DNA of 64,000 nt, from positions 930,001 to 994,000 of the forward strand of contig NZ_AP017459.1 of the NCBI RefSeq assembly GCF_002355835.1, written 5' to 3'. Origin of the DNA: Candidatus Endomicrobiellum trichonymphae (GTDB lineage Bacteria; Elusimicrobiota; Endomicrobiia; Endomicrobiales; Endomicrobiaceae). The notes beneath the pieces were generated by a model. The model searched no databases, was not told where the DNA came from, and was given only the letters and a program-made list of their open reading frames with translations. This document shows positions 21,233-30,064 of this stretch, piece after piece. The position numbers and the translations under genes were made by a program. Every line of letters starts with the position of its first letter. Positions within the stretch are counted from its first letter, which is position 1.

Positions 21233-21720
21233 CTTTTCTGTCCTCTTTTTATTTTTAGCGTCTCGGAGCAGCTTGACTGCCGGTTCCAGACAATACTCCA
21301 GAACGAGCTTTTATTCCTATATCTTCCCTGCATGTTATTTTTAATATTTCGAGAATTTTGTATGAATACTTTATCTCTATGATAGATTTTTTGGTAAGTG
21401 CGGGCACTAATCATGTTGTCATATTAAGAGTATCATTATGATTAAATTTTACAATATTGGGAATAATTTCAATATTATCAAAATCATATTTAACTGATTC
21501 GCAATCATTTATTTCAATTTTAATATCAAGTTTATCAGGATCAAGAGTCCTCTCTATTGTCCTTGCATTGCAAAAATAATCCTTGATATCATCCATCTTC
21601 TATATACTCTTTGCTGAAAGGATATATGCAATTAAATCCGTACCATACCTTAAGCCGTAGAAATTTGCTGCCACGTAAGCACTGACAACAGCATGAAAAA
21701 TAGTCGCTCGTTATTTTAAT
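21233..21720 (-). pseudogene. Tad-locus remnant, unrecognised
   Basis: Two short overlapping frames (21414-21226 and 21596-21411) are upstream of the pilin. The second is acidic with DIKIEINDCESVKYDFDNIE, beta-like. They probably derive from a TadE/TadG-like or accessory gene, by position only. Confidence 0.3.
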
Positions 21721-21747
21721 AGATAATAGACAAGCGATACCGATTAT

Positions 21748-22105
21748 TTATTTCTTTATTTCCTTTTCTTTCTGCGCTTCTAAAGTTTCCACCACTTCCA
21801 AAAACAGCTGATGTTCACGGTCAGAGGCTTCTAATGTATCCTTCTTTTCATTTATATTTTTGTATATTTCAGAAGCTTTCAATGAATTCTTTAGATATAT
21901 CTCTTGTTCTCCCAGAGTTAAAACAGATTTTCCAGCCTTGAACTGATTAAGGTTATAGAAGTCTGTATCTAAAAAAGAAATTATTTTCTCATTAAGACGA
22001 TCCACAGCCGACAACTCTTTCTTTTGTCCGCAAATCGACATTCCTATTAACACCGCTCCTGCTCCTAAAAATACACCTAACAAAACTAGATTATTCTTTT
22101 CATTT
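21748..22105 (-). pseudogene. Small membrane-anchored helical protein, N-terminal frameshift
   Basis: An AGGA site and ATG (about 22105) begin MKRII and then hit a stop. One base away the sequence continues VLLGVFLGAGAVLIGMSICG (a signal/anchor helix), followed by about 85 residues rich in E, K and L that should form coiled helices, to 21748. The cysteine is not in a canonical lipobox. It may still be expressed from the TTG at 22083. Function unknown; position suggests a pilus-locus accessory gene. Confidence 0.45.
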
Positions 22106-22283
22106 TATTTTCCTTTTTTCTATTATCTTTATTGAATCTGTAAAATGCTTATCATAATACCAACTTTCAGCAACCATTCTTTTTTACTGCTTTACAAAAC
22201 TTAATGTGCAAAAAAAACAGGATGAACAAACCAAAATTTTAATATTGTACCATATAGCATATTTTCGTTTTTAAGTGGCTGCA

Positions 22284-23000
22284 TCAGTCTCTTGCCAATG
22301 TCAGCACATACACTTTTTTTGTGCCGACTGTCTTTAATGCCAAAGAACAAGCTGAGACGGTGGCGGAAGTTGTAGCTATATCATCTATTAATATTACGGA
22401 CTTACTTTTTAAGATACCGCTGTTTTTTACAAAAAATGAATCTTTAATATTTTTCGCTCTCTCCAGCTTAGACAACTTAAATTGCGGTTTTGTAATTTTC
22501 TTTCTGGATAGAACATTTCTCAGAATTGGAATGCCTGCCTTAATCGATATTTCATTTGCCAGCAGTTCTGCCTGATTGTAACCTCTTTTAATTCTTCTTA
22601 CAATATTTAAAGGAACCGGTATTATAAATTCCGCATCGTTATAAAAACTATGCAGTTTCATTGCTTCATACATATACAAACCAAAATCTCTTGCAAGAAA
22701 AGACCTGCCTGAATATTTGAATTTTAATATCAGACTCCGCAATGAATCTTTATATAAATAAACCGACCTCATTTTGTCAAAAGCATATTCTTTAGGATGT
22801 TTTTTGCATATACAACAATATTCTCCACCGTCATATAATGGCATACCGCATTTTTGGCACAGCAGATTCTTTATAACTGGAAAAGATTCCTTGCATTTAT
22901 CGCATATTTTTGTCTGCGATAAGAAACTTAAATCGTCTCCACATACGGAACATGTAACTGGATGAAAGAAATTAGCAATCCTTAAGAAAAAAATTTTCAT
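22284..23000 (-). CDS. comF: ComF-family phosphoribosyltransferase-like protein
   Basis: 238 aa. The N-terminal zinc-finger-like part has paired cysteines: TCSVCG, ICDKC, LCQKCGMP and YCCIC (residues about 15-68). A PRTase domain follows, with the PRPP-binding signature VILIDDIATTSATVSA (about 202-217) and the RGYNQAELLA segment (about 137-146). ComF proteins take part in natural transformation, acting on incoming single-stranded DNA in the cytoplasm. The ATG at 23000 is preferred over the TTG nine bases earlier because AGGA precedes it. It is intact although it is enclosed by the decayed tad locus and an outer-membrane remnant. Together with dprA it suggests a retained DNA-processing role. 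Confidence 0.88.
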   Translation of the reverse strand: MKIFFLRIANFFHPVTCSVCGDDLSFLSQTKICDKCKESFPVIKNLLCQKCGMPLYDGGEYCCICKKHPKEYAFDKMRSVYLYKDSLRSLILKFKYSGRSFLARDFGLYMYEAMKLHSFYNDAEFIIPVPLNIVRRIKRGYNQAELLANEISIKAGIPILRNVLSRKKITKPQFKLSKLERAKNIKDSFFVKNSGILKSKSVILIDDIATTSATVSACSLALKTVGTKKVYVLTLARD

Positions 23001-23439
23001 TAATATCAAACATCCTGCATATTGACAAACTCAGTTATGACATCTTTGAAACTTGTCGTCAAAAATTGGAATTAGATTTTGAATCCGTAGTCTGTTTGTC
23101 ATATTTAGAAGAACTATACAGACTTGTTGCAAATCTCTAAAATATTCAGTCTTTTATTTTCTTTTATAGATTCCTCAAAGCTATGCCTTTCAAAAATAAC
23201 AAACAACAAATCCTATGCTTATTGAAACCGAGTGCAGAATACTAATAAAAAATCTACAATAGTGTTCGGAGATTACAGATAAACAACACATACCGCAGAA
23301 CCTATTTTTTCTCAGTAAAAAAAAGTGTATTCACCTTCCATTTTTTTCTTTGCCGCCATCTAGAACCATATCGGCAACTTGCCTATTAAAGAAATAATAT
23401 CATAATAATTTAAACATTATATCACAATATTTGAATCTG

Positions 23440-24296
23440 TCCGGTTTACGCCAATAAGAAGCTTGAAATACTCTGATATTTCATAATCCACACTAGCAGA
23501 TATGCTGCAGATGCATTGTTATCTTTTTCCACGTTTATTTTCGATCGCTAATTTACATATTTAAAATTTGACAGCAAAATAATCCTGTTTTTAAACGACA
23601 GCACTTTATTGATAACAGGAATTCTTATCTCTGACGGAAATATTATATCGGAACTAATCTGTCCCATATAAGTATTCCTATAAACGTTTGAATAGTATCT
23701 CCCCAAAGTTTTTTTCTGCTAACACTCGTCATTTTCGTATTTTAAATTGAATCTCAATTTCCCCAAATCAAAAGCGCATTGTCCGACATACTTTTTGAAA
23801 GAGATCGGACAGACTCCTCGAAGTAATATAATCCCACTCATTAGAATTCGCATTTTCAAAAGTGCAATACAAGTCGAACATTTTTTAAAATCTAAGTCTT
23901 TAATCAATTCTGCGCACAGCGTTGTTAACATAAGAAATACCGTAAGTTGTTACGCTCTTATTATGGCGTTTAAAATCAAGCTGCATGCCGACCTTCCATT
24001 CTACTATCCCGAAAAATCTTTCTATATCTGACATTCCTATAAACATTTCAGGACATGCGAGTATATTTTATACGTCTTTTTTTGTTCCCGCTATATAAGA
24101 GATCTCGTTACTTAATCGTTTTAATTATATCATTAGGACATCCAAGAATATGTCCCTGAATAAGTCCTATCCTGTGAGCCTCCTGCAAACGCTTGTTGTG
24201 TTCTGTTTCTGTAATAACCACATCCTGATCCTGCTTATGTTCAAGAAGAATTCTAAAACCCCAATATACGTATCCAACAAATACATTTTTTTTCAC
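23440..24296 (-). pseudogene. Outer-membrane beta-barrel protein, degenerate
   Basis: The first 62 codons (24296-24108) are open: an N-terminal hydrophobic stretch, then a charged ITETEHNKRLQEAHRIGLIQ helix. Downstream fragments in several frames alternate like beta strands: GMSDIERFFGIVEWKVGMQL near 24020-23970, TTYGISYVNNAVR near 23950, FDLGKLRFNLKYEN (about 23765), and SASVDYEISEYFKLLIGVNR near 23500-23440. This looks like a barrel of the outer membrane, not related in obvious sequence to the PorV-like remnant. Bases 23010-23440 upstream of comF hold only further broken frames. Confidence 0.5.
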
Positions 24297-24537
24297 TTTT
24301 TTATAAATTTTGATATAATTATAATATACAAGAAAGATGCTAGTTGTTTGCCGTCATAGGAATACTTGTGTTTCTGTTTACCTTAACCTTAAATGTCATC
24401 CCCGAAATCCGAAGTTATAAACTGGGAGCTACCGGTTACTGTTTCTTCAGTTGCTCAACATCAGATTTCCGGTACAGTTGATTGCGTGATCGCGAAATAA
24501 TAAACAATAAAATGTTTCTTTCAGTAACCATCATTAT

Positions 24538-25692
24538 ATGATAAAAAAACTACATTTATATACTATTAAAGAGTCTTTTGGATCTTTCCTTCTTGGAGTG
24601 GCTGTATTTTCTATTCTTTTTATTTTGGATTATGTGTTTGAGCTTGTAGATCTTTTCCTTTCAAAAGGAGTATCCTTTTTTTTAGTTCTAAAATTATTTG
24701 CTTTCGCACTTCCCAACATTTTAAGGCTAGCGATACCTATGTCCGTGCTTTTTGGCATATTAATCGCTTACGGGAAACTATCAGAAGACAATGAAATCAC
24801 GGCAATGAAGTCTTCAGGAGTGAACTATAGAACTCTTTCGCTACCTATAATAATTCTCGTATGCATAATATCTTCTTTCCTTCTGTTTTTTAATCACTTT
24901 TTGTCGCCGGCAATGAATTCCAATTTCGTAAATCTCTATCGAGAAATTCTCACAAAAAAACCACTTATCAAATTTACCGAAAAAACAACAATTGAATTGG
25001 GAGAATACCGTTTATACGCAAATAAAGTAAACAGAAAAAATAATACTCTCTACGAAGTAAGCATATATAAATTTGAAAATAAGGACGATTATTGTTACGG
25101 ATATAATGACGAAAAAAGCGATAAAAAAAGTTTATTCTTGCAAAACAACAGCAAAGCGTGGCGTATAGCGGCATCTTCGGCAAAAGTCAAATCCTATCAA
25201 AACGGTACCCAGTTCTTTATTTATGACGGTTATTGGCAGAAAGCAAACTTTTCAGATATAAATAATATGACACATATGACTTTTAAGTCTTATTGTTTTT
25301 TTATACCGATCTCCGAGGTTATGAAAGAACAAACTTTAAGCATGTCAGAAAAGTCTTCGCCTGAAATCCTTAAAACCATAAAAACCTGTAAAGAACAAGA
25401 TATTCCCTTTACGGCAAACGAAATTGAATTCTGGATTCGATGGATTTACGCTCTCGCCCCGATTTCTTTTGTGCTTATTGCGTTGCCTATAGGAATAATG
25501 GCAGGCAAAGACGGGAAAACCATAGGTTTTGGAATGAGTTTGAGCATCATATTAGTCTACTATATGCTACTTATACTTGCGTTAATCTTAAGCGAAAAAG
25601 AGTATGTTCCGGCAAATCTTATAATGTGGCTCCCGAACATTACAGTTACTGCCGCCGGAATTTGTTTATTTACAAAAATGGTAAAAAAATAA
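24538..25692 (+). CDS. lptF: LPS export permease LptF
   Basis: 384 aa YjgP/YjgQ-family permease, one of the two TM subunits of the LptB2FG machine that extracts lipopolysaccharide from the inner membrane. TM helices lie at residues about 12-32, 45-75 and 95-125. A periplasmic beta-jellyroll (about 130-275) and three C-terminal TM helices (about 295-380) follow. The cytoplasmic coupling segment KLSEDNEITAMKSSGVNY (about 79-96) is the family hallmark. It overlaps lptG by one base (TAATG). Intact, in contrast to the lol exporter. Confidence 0.9.
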   Translation: MIKKLHLYTIKESFGSFLLGVAVFSILFILDYVFELVDLFLSKGVSFFLVLKLFAFALPNILRLAIPMSVLFGILIAYGKLSEDNEITAMKSSGVNYRTLSLPIIILVCIISSFLLFFNHFLSPAMNSNFVNLYREILTKKPLIKFTEKTTIELGEYRLYANKVNRKNNTLYEVSIYKFENKDDYCYGYNDEKSDKKSLFLQNNSKAWRIAASSAKVKSYQNGTQFFIYDGYWQKANFSDINNMTHMTFKSYCFFIPISEVMKEQTLSMSEKSSPEILKTIKTCKEQDIPFTANEIEFWIRWIYALAPISFVLIALPIGIMAGKDGKTIGFGMSLSIILVYYMLLILALILSEKEYVPANLIMWLPNITVTAAGICLFTKMVKK

Positions 25693-26777
25693 TGAAAATT
25701 CTTTACAAATACATTACTAAAATCTTTGTAAAAATTTTTCTGTTTACGACTGCGGTAATTGCATTAGTAGGAATAATATCCGAATTATTCAGACAGACAA
25801 ATCTTTATATAGACAATAAAACTCCTTTTTACCTGATACTCATCCACCTGCTCTCAGATATGCCATGGTGGCTTATACAAGCACTTCCCATATCCGCTCT
25901 TTTAGCTCTCTTATTTGCTCTCGGAGATTTATCAAAAAATAACGAGATAACAGCAATAAAAGCCGCCGGAATAAATATTTCGAGGATTATTATATTGTTT
26001 TTTATAATGGGGTTTGTCATAGGAACAGGCGACTTCGCCATAAAAGAATTTATTGTTCCTAAAACAAGCTTATACAACAAGACAATAGAAAAAGAAAAAA
26101 TACAGAAAGAAAAAATAAATATAAAAACCGAATTCTATTCTTTAATAGTTCCCGCGTTAAGTAACACAAGAATTACAATAGACCATTTAAACACCGAAGA
26201 AAATGTAATGAAAAATATTGCAATAGAAAAATACAGCGACAAATTTAAAATAGAGCATCTCATTTTAGCCGAAGTCGGCATATGGGAGAATGACTCGTGG
26301 CTTTTAAAAAACGGAATCATAAGAAATTTTAATGCTAATTTCTGGAATGAAACATATTTTGAACAATATAATTCCAATATACATATAAAACCTGAACATA
26401 TGGCGATGGCGATACAAGATGTCAACTACGAGACTATGAATATGCACGCGCTTAAAAAATATATCAATCAGCTTAGATTGTTCGGACAAACAACAGTCAG
26501 AGAAAGAATTATTTTAAATATACGATTTGCCGCCGTTTACGCTTACATTGTAGTTATGATGATAGGAATTCCTTTTGCTATTGGATTTGAAAACAAACTA
26601 GGTAAAATATTAAGCTCTACGCTCGCTATGACTGCCGCACTTATTTACTGGGGAACTCAGGCAATCACAAAGTCGCTTGGCGAGAATCTTATCTTATCGC
26701 CATTTATAGCCGCTTGGCTCCCAAATCTAATATTTTCAGCAATTGGAATTTATCTGCTCATTAAAGTAAAGAAATGA
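25692..26777 (+). CDS. lptG: LPS export permease LptG
   Basis: Second LptFG subunit, 361 aa from the ATG at 25692, which overlaps the lptF stop; the longer open frame reaching back into lptF is a shadow. Same plan: TM helices at about 12-33, 48-80 and 96-118, coupling segment LSKNNEITAIKAAGINISRI (about 80-99), periplasmic domain, three C-terminal TM helices. The start-on-stop overlap indicates translational coupling. lptB, lptC and lptA are not in the window. Confidence 0.9.
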   Translation: MKILYKYITKIFVKIFLFTTAVIALVGIISELFRQTNLYIDNKTPFYLILIHLLSDMPWWLIQALPISALLALLFALGDLSKNNEITAIKAAGINISRIIILFFIMGFVIGTGDFAIKEFIVPKTSLYNKTIEKEKIQKEKINIKTEFYSLIVPALSNTRITIDHLNTEENVMKNIAIEKYSDKFKIEHLILAEVGIWENDSWLLKNGIIRNFNANFWNETYFEQYNSNIHIKPEHMAMAIQDVNYETMNMHALKKYINQLRLFGQTTVRERIILNIRFAAVYAYIVVMMIGIPFAIGFENKLGKILSSTLAMTAALIYWGTQAITKSLGENLILSPFIAAWLPNLIFSAIGIYLLIKVKK

Positions 26778-26778
26778 T

Positions 26779-26802
26779 GAATCTTAAGAAGATTCTATTT
26801 TA
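26779..26802 (+). terminator. Small hairpin after lptG
   Basis: Perfect 7-bp stem GAATCTT/AAGATTC with a 3-base loop (26779-26795), followed by TATTTTA. The T-run is weak, so it is only a possible terminator separating lptFG from the cbiM operon. Confidence 0.4.
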
Positions 26803-26957
26803 TGAAAAAAATAAGTTATTTAGTTAAAGACATTCTCCGTTTTAAATAAAAAAATTCTCAACAAAATTTAAGACTGCTCTCTGCTTATAGGTTAATTTCA
26901 CTAAATTATTCCGTCTTTTACGCACAACAAAAGCATGAAAAAATTTTCTTTCTAAGT

Positions 26958-26991
26958 TGCAGATGTCGCAATTTCTTGCAACAATCGCAAT
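26958..26991. promoter_or_regulatory. Tandem operator-like repeats upstream of cbiM
   Basis: Two copies of TTGC-N7-GCAA (26958-26972 and 26977-26991), 19 bases apart centre to centre and so nearly two helical turns. Each is an inverted repeat in itself. They lie 69-102 bases before the cbiM start in an otherwise AT-rich leader. This is the layout of a repressor binding site; a metal-responsive regulator would fit the operon but is not identified. Confidence 0.5.
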
Positions 26992-27026
26992 ATGGATAAA
27001 AAAAATTAAATTTATTATCATATTCA

Positions 27027-27052
27027 CGATATATTGAAGTTTATATCGGAGG
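27027..27052 (+). promoter_or_regulatory. Inverted repeat touching the cbiM ribosome site
   Basis: CGATATA (27027-27033), 8-base gap, TATATCG (27042-27048), directly abutting GGAGG (27048-27052), eight bases before the ATG. As RNA it could fold a weak hairpin that limits ribosome access; as DNA it could be a second operator. Confidence 0.4.
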
Positions 27053-27059
27053 TTATAAT

Positions 27060-27746
27060 ATGCATATCCCTGACGGGTTTCTAAACAGCAGTTTGTCCGG
27101 AGGACTGCTTGCCAGCGCATTAGGCATGCTCGGATTCTGTTTAGGAAGAGTTCTCCAAATCGCAACTACATTTGCAGATGTTCCTGTGGGAAATAATGGC
27201 AATACAAGTGCCGGATTCTGCGAAAGCGGACTTTCTAACAATGCAGGTAAATATTTCCAAAAGCTGACAATTGCCGCACTGTGGATATTTGCTTTCCAGA
27301 TGTTCAACATTCCCATACAATCAGCGACTTCGGCACACCCAATAGGGGGAGTATTTGCGGCTGTTCTTGCGGGACCGTCTGCAGGATTTTTAATAATTTC
27401 TTCTGTCCTTACCGTTCAGTCTTTATTTTTCGCCGACGGAGGAATACTTTCACTCGGCGCAAATATTTTTAATATGGCTTTTGTCGGTTCTTTTCTTCCC
27501 TATTACATTTACAAAGCATTGTCAGAAAAAAATTATCATTTGGCAATCATAGCAGCATGTTTCTTTTCGGTGTTAGCCGCCACTTTATCCTGTCTGATTG
27601 AACTCGATATTTCGGAAACCGTATCCTTTACAACAGCTTTTAAAGATATGATGAGTCTGCATTTGATTGTCACTTTACTGGAAACTGTCACTACTATGGC
27701 GTTACTTAAAGCATTTAAAAATTTAGCGGAAAATAAAAATGAATAA
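27060..27746 (+). CDS. cbiM: ECF transporter S component for nickel/cobalt (CbiM/LarM type)
   Basis: 228 aa integral membrane protein starting MHIPDGFL: the N-terminal amine, His2 and the following turn form the metal site in this family. Further hallmarks are TSAHPIGG (about residue 97), FADGGILSLGANIFNMA (about 128-144) and about six or seven hydrophobic helices. A glycine/asparagine-rich loop of about 25 residues (about 40-65) is longer than usual. It overlaps cbiN by eight bases and heads the lar genes, so nickel is the likely ion. No CbiQ or CbiO gene follows. CbiMN pairs alone are reported in other bacteria to keep some transport activity. Confidence 0.88.
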   Translation: MHIPDGFLNSSLSGGLLASALGMLGFCLGRVLQIATTFADVPVGNNGNTSAGFCESGLSNNAGKYFQKLTIAALWIFAFQMFNIPIQSATSAHPIGGVFAAVLAGPSAGFLIISSVLTVQSLFFADGGILSLGANIFNMAFVGSFLPYYIYKALSEKNYHLAIIAACFFSVLAATLSCLIELDISETVSFTTAFKDMMSLHLIVTLLETVTTMALLKAFKNLAENKNE

Positions 27747-28014
27747 AAAAACTGGCGCTGTTATATTTCCTATATTTGTCGTGCTTTCTGCAAGTTTGTT
27801 TACTTCTAAACACCCCGATACTTTGGAAACGCTTGCAGTAAACTACGGCTTTGACAAGCAAGCCAAAGAGACGGTTTCAATATTTGCGGGATACTCTTTT
27901 CCTTTCATCAATAATCAATTCCTGTCAACTTTATGTGCCGGCGCAACAGGTTTAATTCTGTTGTATGTTTTGTACAAAGGAATAAATAGTGTCGTCAAAC
28001 ATTTCACAAAATAA
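27739..28014 (+). CDS. CbiN/PDGLE-type partner of CbiM (LarN-like)
   Basis: 91 aa with an N-terminal TM helix (residues about 8-24), a short outer loop containing HPDTLE (about 28-33), which matches the PDGLE-domain motif, and a C-terminal TM helix (about 62-82). It overlaps cbiM and is followed 32 bases later by larB. In known systems this small subunit is needed with CbiM for metal loading. The LarN or NikN type is more likely than true CbiN, judging by the PDGLE-like motif. Confidence 0.75.
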   Translation: MNKKTGAVIFPIFVVLSASLFTSKHPDTLETLAVNYGFDKQAKETVSIFAGYSFPFINNQFLSTLCAGATGLILLYVLYKGINSVVKHFTK

Positions 28015-28046
28015 AATATTTTTCTGTTTTAGAAACGGACAAAAAA

Positions 28047-28817
28047 ATGAATAAAGCAAACCGGAAAGAACAGATTTTAGAATTATTGAAATGTGTAAAG
28101 GACGGGCAAGTATCCCCGGATGATGCATTGTTGCGGATGCAGACTGCCCCTTTTGAAGATTTGGGATACGCCAATATCGATTATCACAGAGGACTTCGAC
28201 AAGGCACAGGAGAGGTGATTTACGGACAAAATAAAACACCCGTACAAATCAGAAATATCATATTCAATATGCTGGATAAAGGCTCAAATAACATTATAAT
28301 TACGCGAATTTCCCGACAAACAGCAGATTTCTTAATCAAACAGAAAATAAATTTGGAATATCATCATATCGCGAAACTTGCCGTTGCAGAACGCGACAGC
28401 AGAACGCAACGAGTCGGCTCGATGGTAATCGCATCCGGCGGCACAAGTGATATACCCATATGCGAAGAAGCCGCCATTACCGCAGAGATTTTGGGAAGCC
28501 TTGTCATCCGCTTATACGATGTCGGCGTTGCAGGACTGCACCGACTTTTATCACAGCAAAATATTCTAGCAAAAGCACGCGTCATTGTAACAGTCGCAGG
28601 CATGGAAGGCGCTCTCGCAAGCGTGATTGGAGGACTTGTGAGCTGTCCAGTTATCGCGGTGCCTACAAGCATCGGCTATGGTTCCAATTTCAATGGTCTT
28701 TCAGCACTCCTTGCAATGCTTAACTCTTGCGCAAACGGCATTTCGGTCGTCAATATAGACAATGGTTTTGGCGCTGGTTATATCGCCAACCGCATCAATA
28801 AGATGGAGACTATTTGA
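28047..28817 (+). CDS. larB: Nickel-pincer cofactor synthesis protein LarB
   Basis: Carboxylase/hydrolase that acts on nicotinic acid adenine dinucleotide with CO2 to give pyridinium-3,5-biscarboxylic acid mononucleotide, the first step of the nickel-pincer (NPN) cofactor of lactate racemase. 256 aa. Motifs: [20 protein letters not shown] (about 46-65), [17 protein letters not shown] (about 130-146), [13 protein letters not shown] (about 188-200), [20 protein letters not shown] (about 210-229) and the cysteine right after it in NSCANG. The nucleotide sequence is visibly richer in G+C than the surroundings. It ends in TGATG, overlapping larC. Confidence 0.93.
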
Positions 28818-30064
28818 TGAAAACACTTTATTTGGAATGCGCTATGGGAGCTGCCGGAGATATGCTGACGGCAGCATTATTAGAATTAGTTAACGATAAA
28901 GCAGATTTCTTAAAACAAATAAATTCAATCGGAATTCCAGGACTTAAAGTGAATATGGAGTCTGTCGTAAAATGTGGGATTAGCGGCACGCATATCAGAG
29001 TAAGCATTGACGACGGCATAGGAGAGTCTTGTGCAGATGCAGCTATTCTGAAATACATTCATAAACATAACAATCTTTCTCTTAAGCACAGTCATACAAG
29101 TTTTGAAAAAATTGAAAATATTATTGCCAGATTGTCTGTTTCTCAAAAAGTTAAGGACAATGCGCTAAGCATCTACCGGCTGATTGCCGGAGCTGAAGCT
29201 TCTGCACATGGAATTTCTGTAGAACAGATTCATTTTCACGAGTTAGGCAACGCAGATGCCATAGCAGATATTGTCGGTGTATGCATATTAATGGAATCTC
29301 TTGCCCCGCAGGAAACAATTGCATCTCCGATAAATGTGGGCAGTGGGTTTGTGCAATGTGCACACGGTGCAATACCTGTACCGTCTCCCGCAACAGCATA
29401 TATCTTACAAGACATTCCGATTTACAGCAGAAATGCGCATGAAGAACTATGCACGCCTACCGGAGCTGCTATTATCAAACACTTTGTAAAGCGTTTTGAA
29501 CAGATGCCCAAAATGCGTGTTCAAAAAATAGGCTACGGTATGGGCACAAAAGACTTTGAGTACGTTAACTGTCTCCGCACATTTTTAGGAGAAACTGAAA
29601 ACAGCAACGACGAAATAAATGATCGCATAGTGCAATTACAATGCAATCTGGACGATATGACCGGTGAAGCTGTAGGATTTGCCATCAATTTATTATTACA
29701 AGAAGGCGCTATGGACGTTTTTACCGTTCCAATTCAAATGAAGAAAAACCGTCCGGCAGTTCTACTTACCTGTATATGCAATGAATATAAAGCTCATTTC
29801 TTCGCAGAATTAATACTGCGGCATACAACTACTTTCGGCATACGCCGAACCATCTGCGACCGTTATGCATTAAAACGCAAAACTTTAACAAAGCAAACAT
29901 TATTTGGCAGCATACGAATAAAAACAGGAGAAGGTTATAATATAAAAAAATTTAAGCCGGAATATGACGATATTGCGGAAGCAGCGCATTTAAATAATGT
30001 ATCTTTCAGTGAAGTTAATGATGCCGTATTATGTAATAAAACAAATGAAGAGAAAAAAATATGA
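28817..30064 (+). CDS. larC: Nickel insertase LarC (single continuous gene)
   Basis: CTP-dependent cyclometallase that puts nickel into the pincer ligand. 415 aa from the ATG at 28817, which overlaps the larB stop; the TTG one codon earlier is unlikely. N-terminal [10 protein letters not shown] (residues about 7-16), [16 protein letters not shown] (about 138-153) and CTPTGAAI mark domain 1. [13 protein letters not shown] (about 279-291) begins the C-terminal domain. In Lactiplantibacillus plantarum the two parts are read by ribosomal frameshifting (larC1/larC2); here they are one frame. Four-base ATGA overlap with larE. Confidence 0.92.

Noticed and set aside
25440-25691. 84-codon N-terminal extension of lptG
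   Set aside because: It lies entirely within lptF in another frame; the ATG overlapping the lptF stop gives the normal LptG N-terminus.
26778-27059. NiCo or cobalamin riboswitch upstream of cbiM
   Set aside because: No conserved four-way junction or B12-box-like sequence is visible; the leader is AT-rich with only simple inverted repeats.
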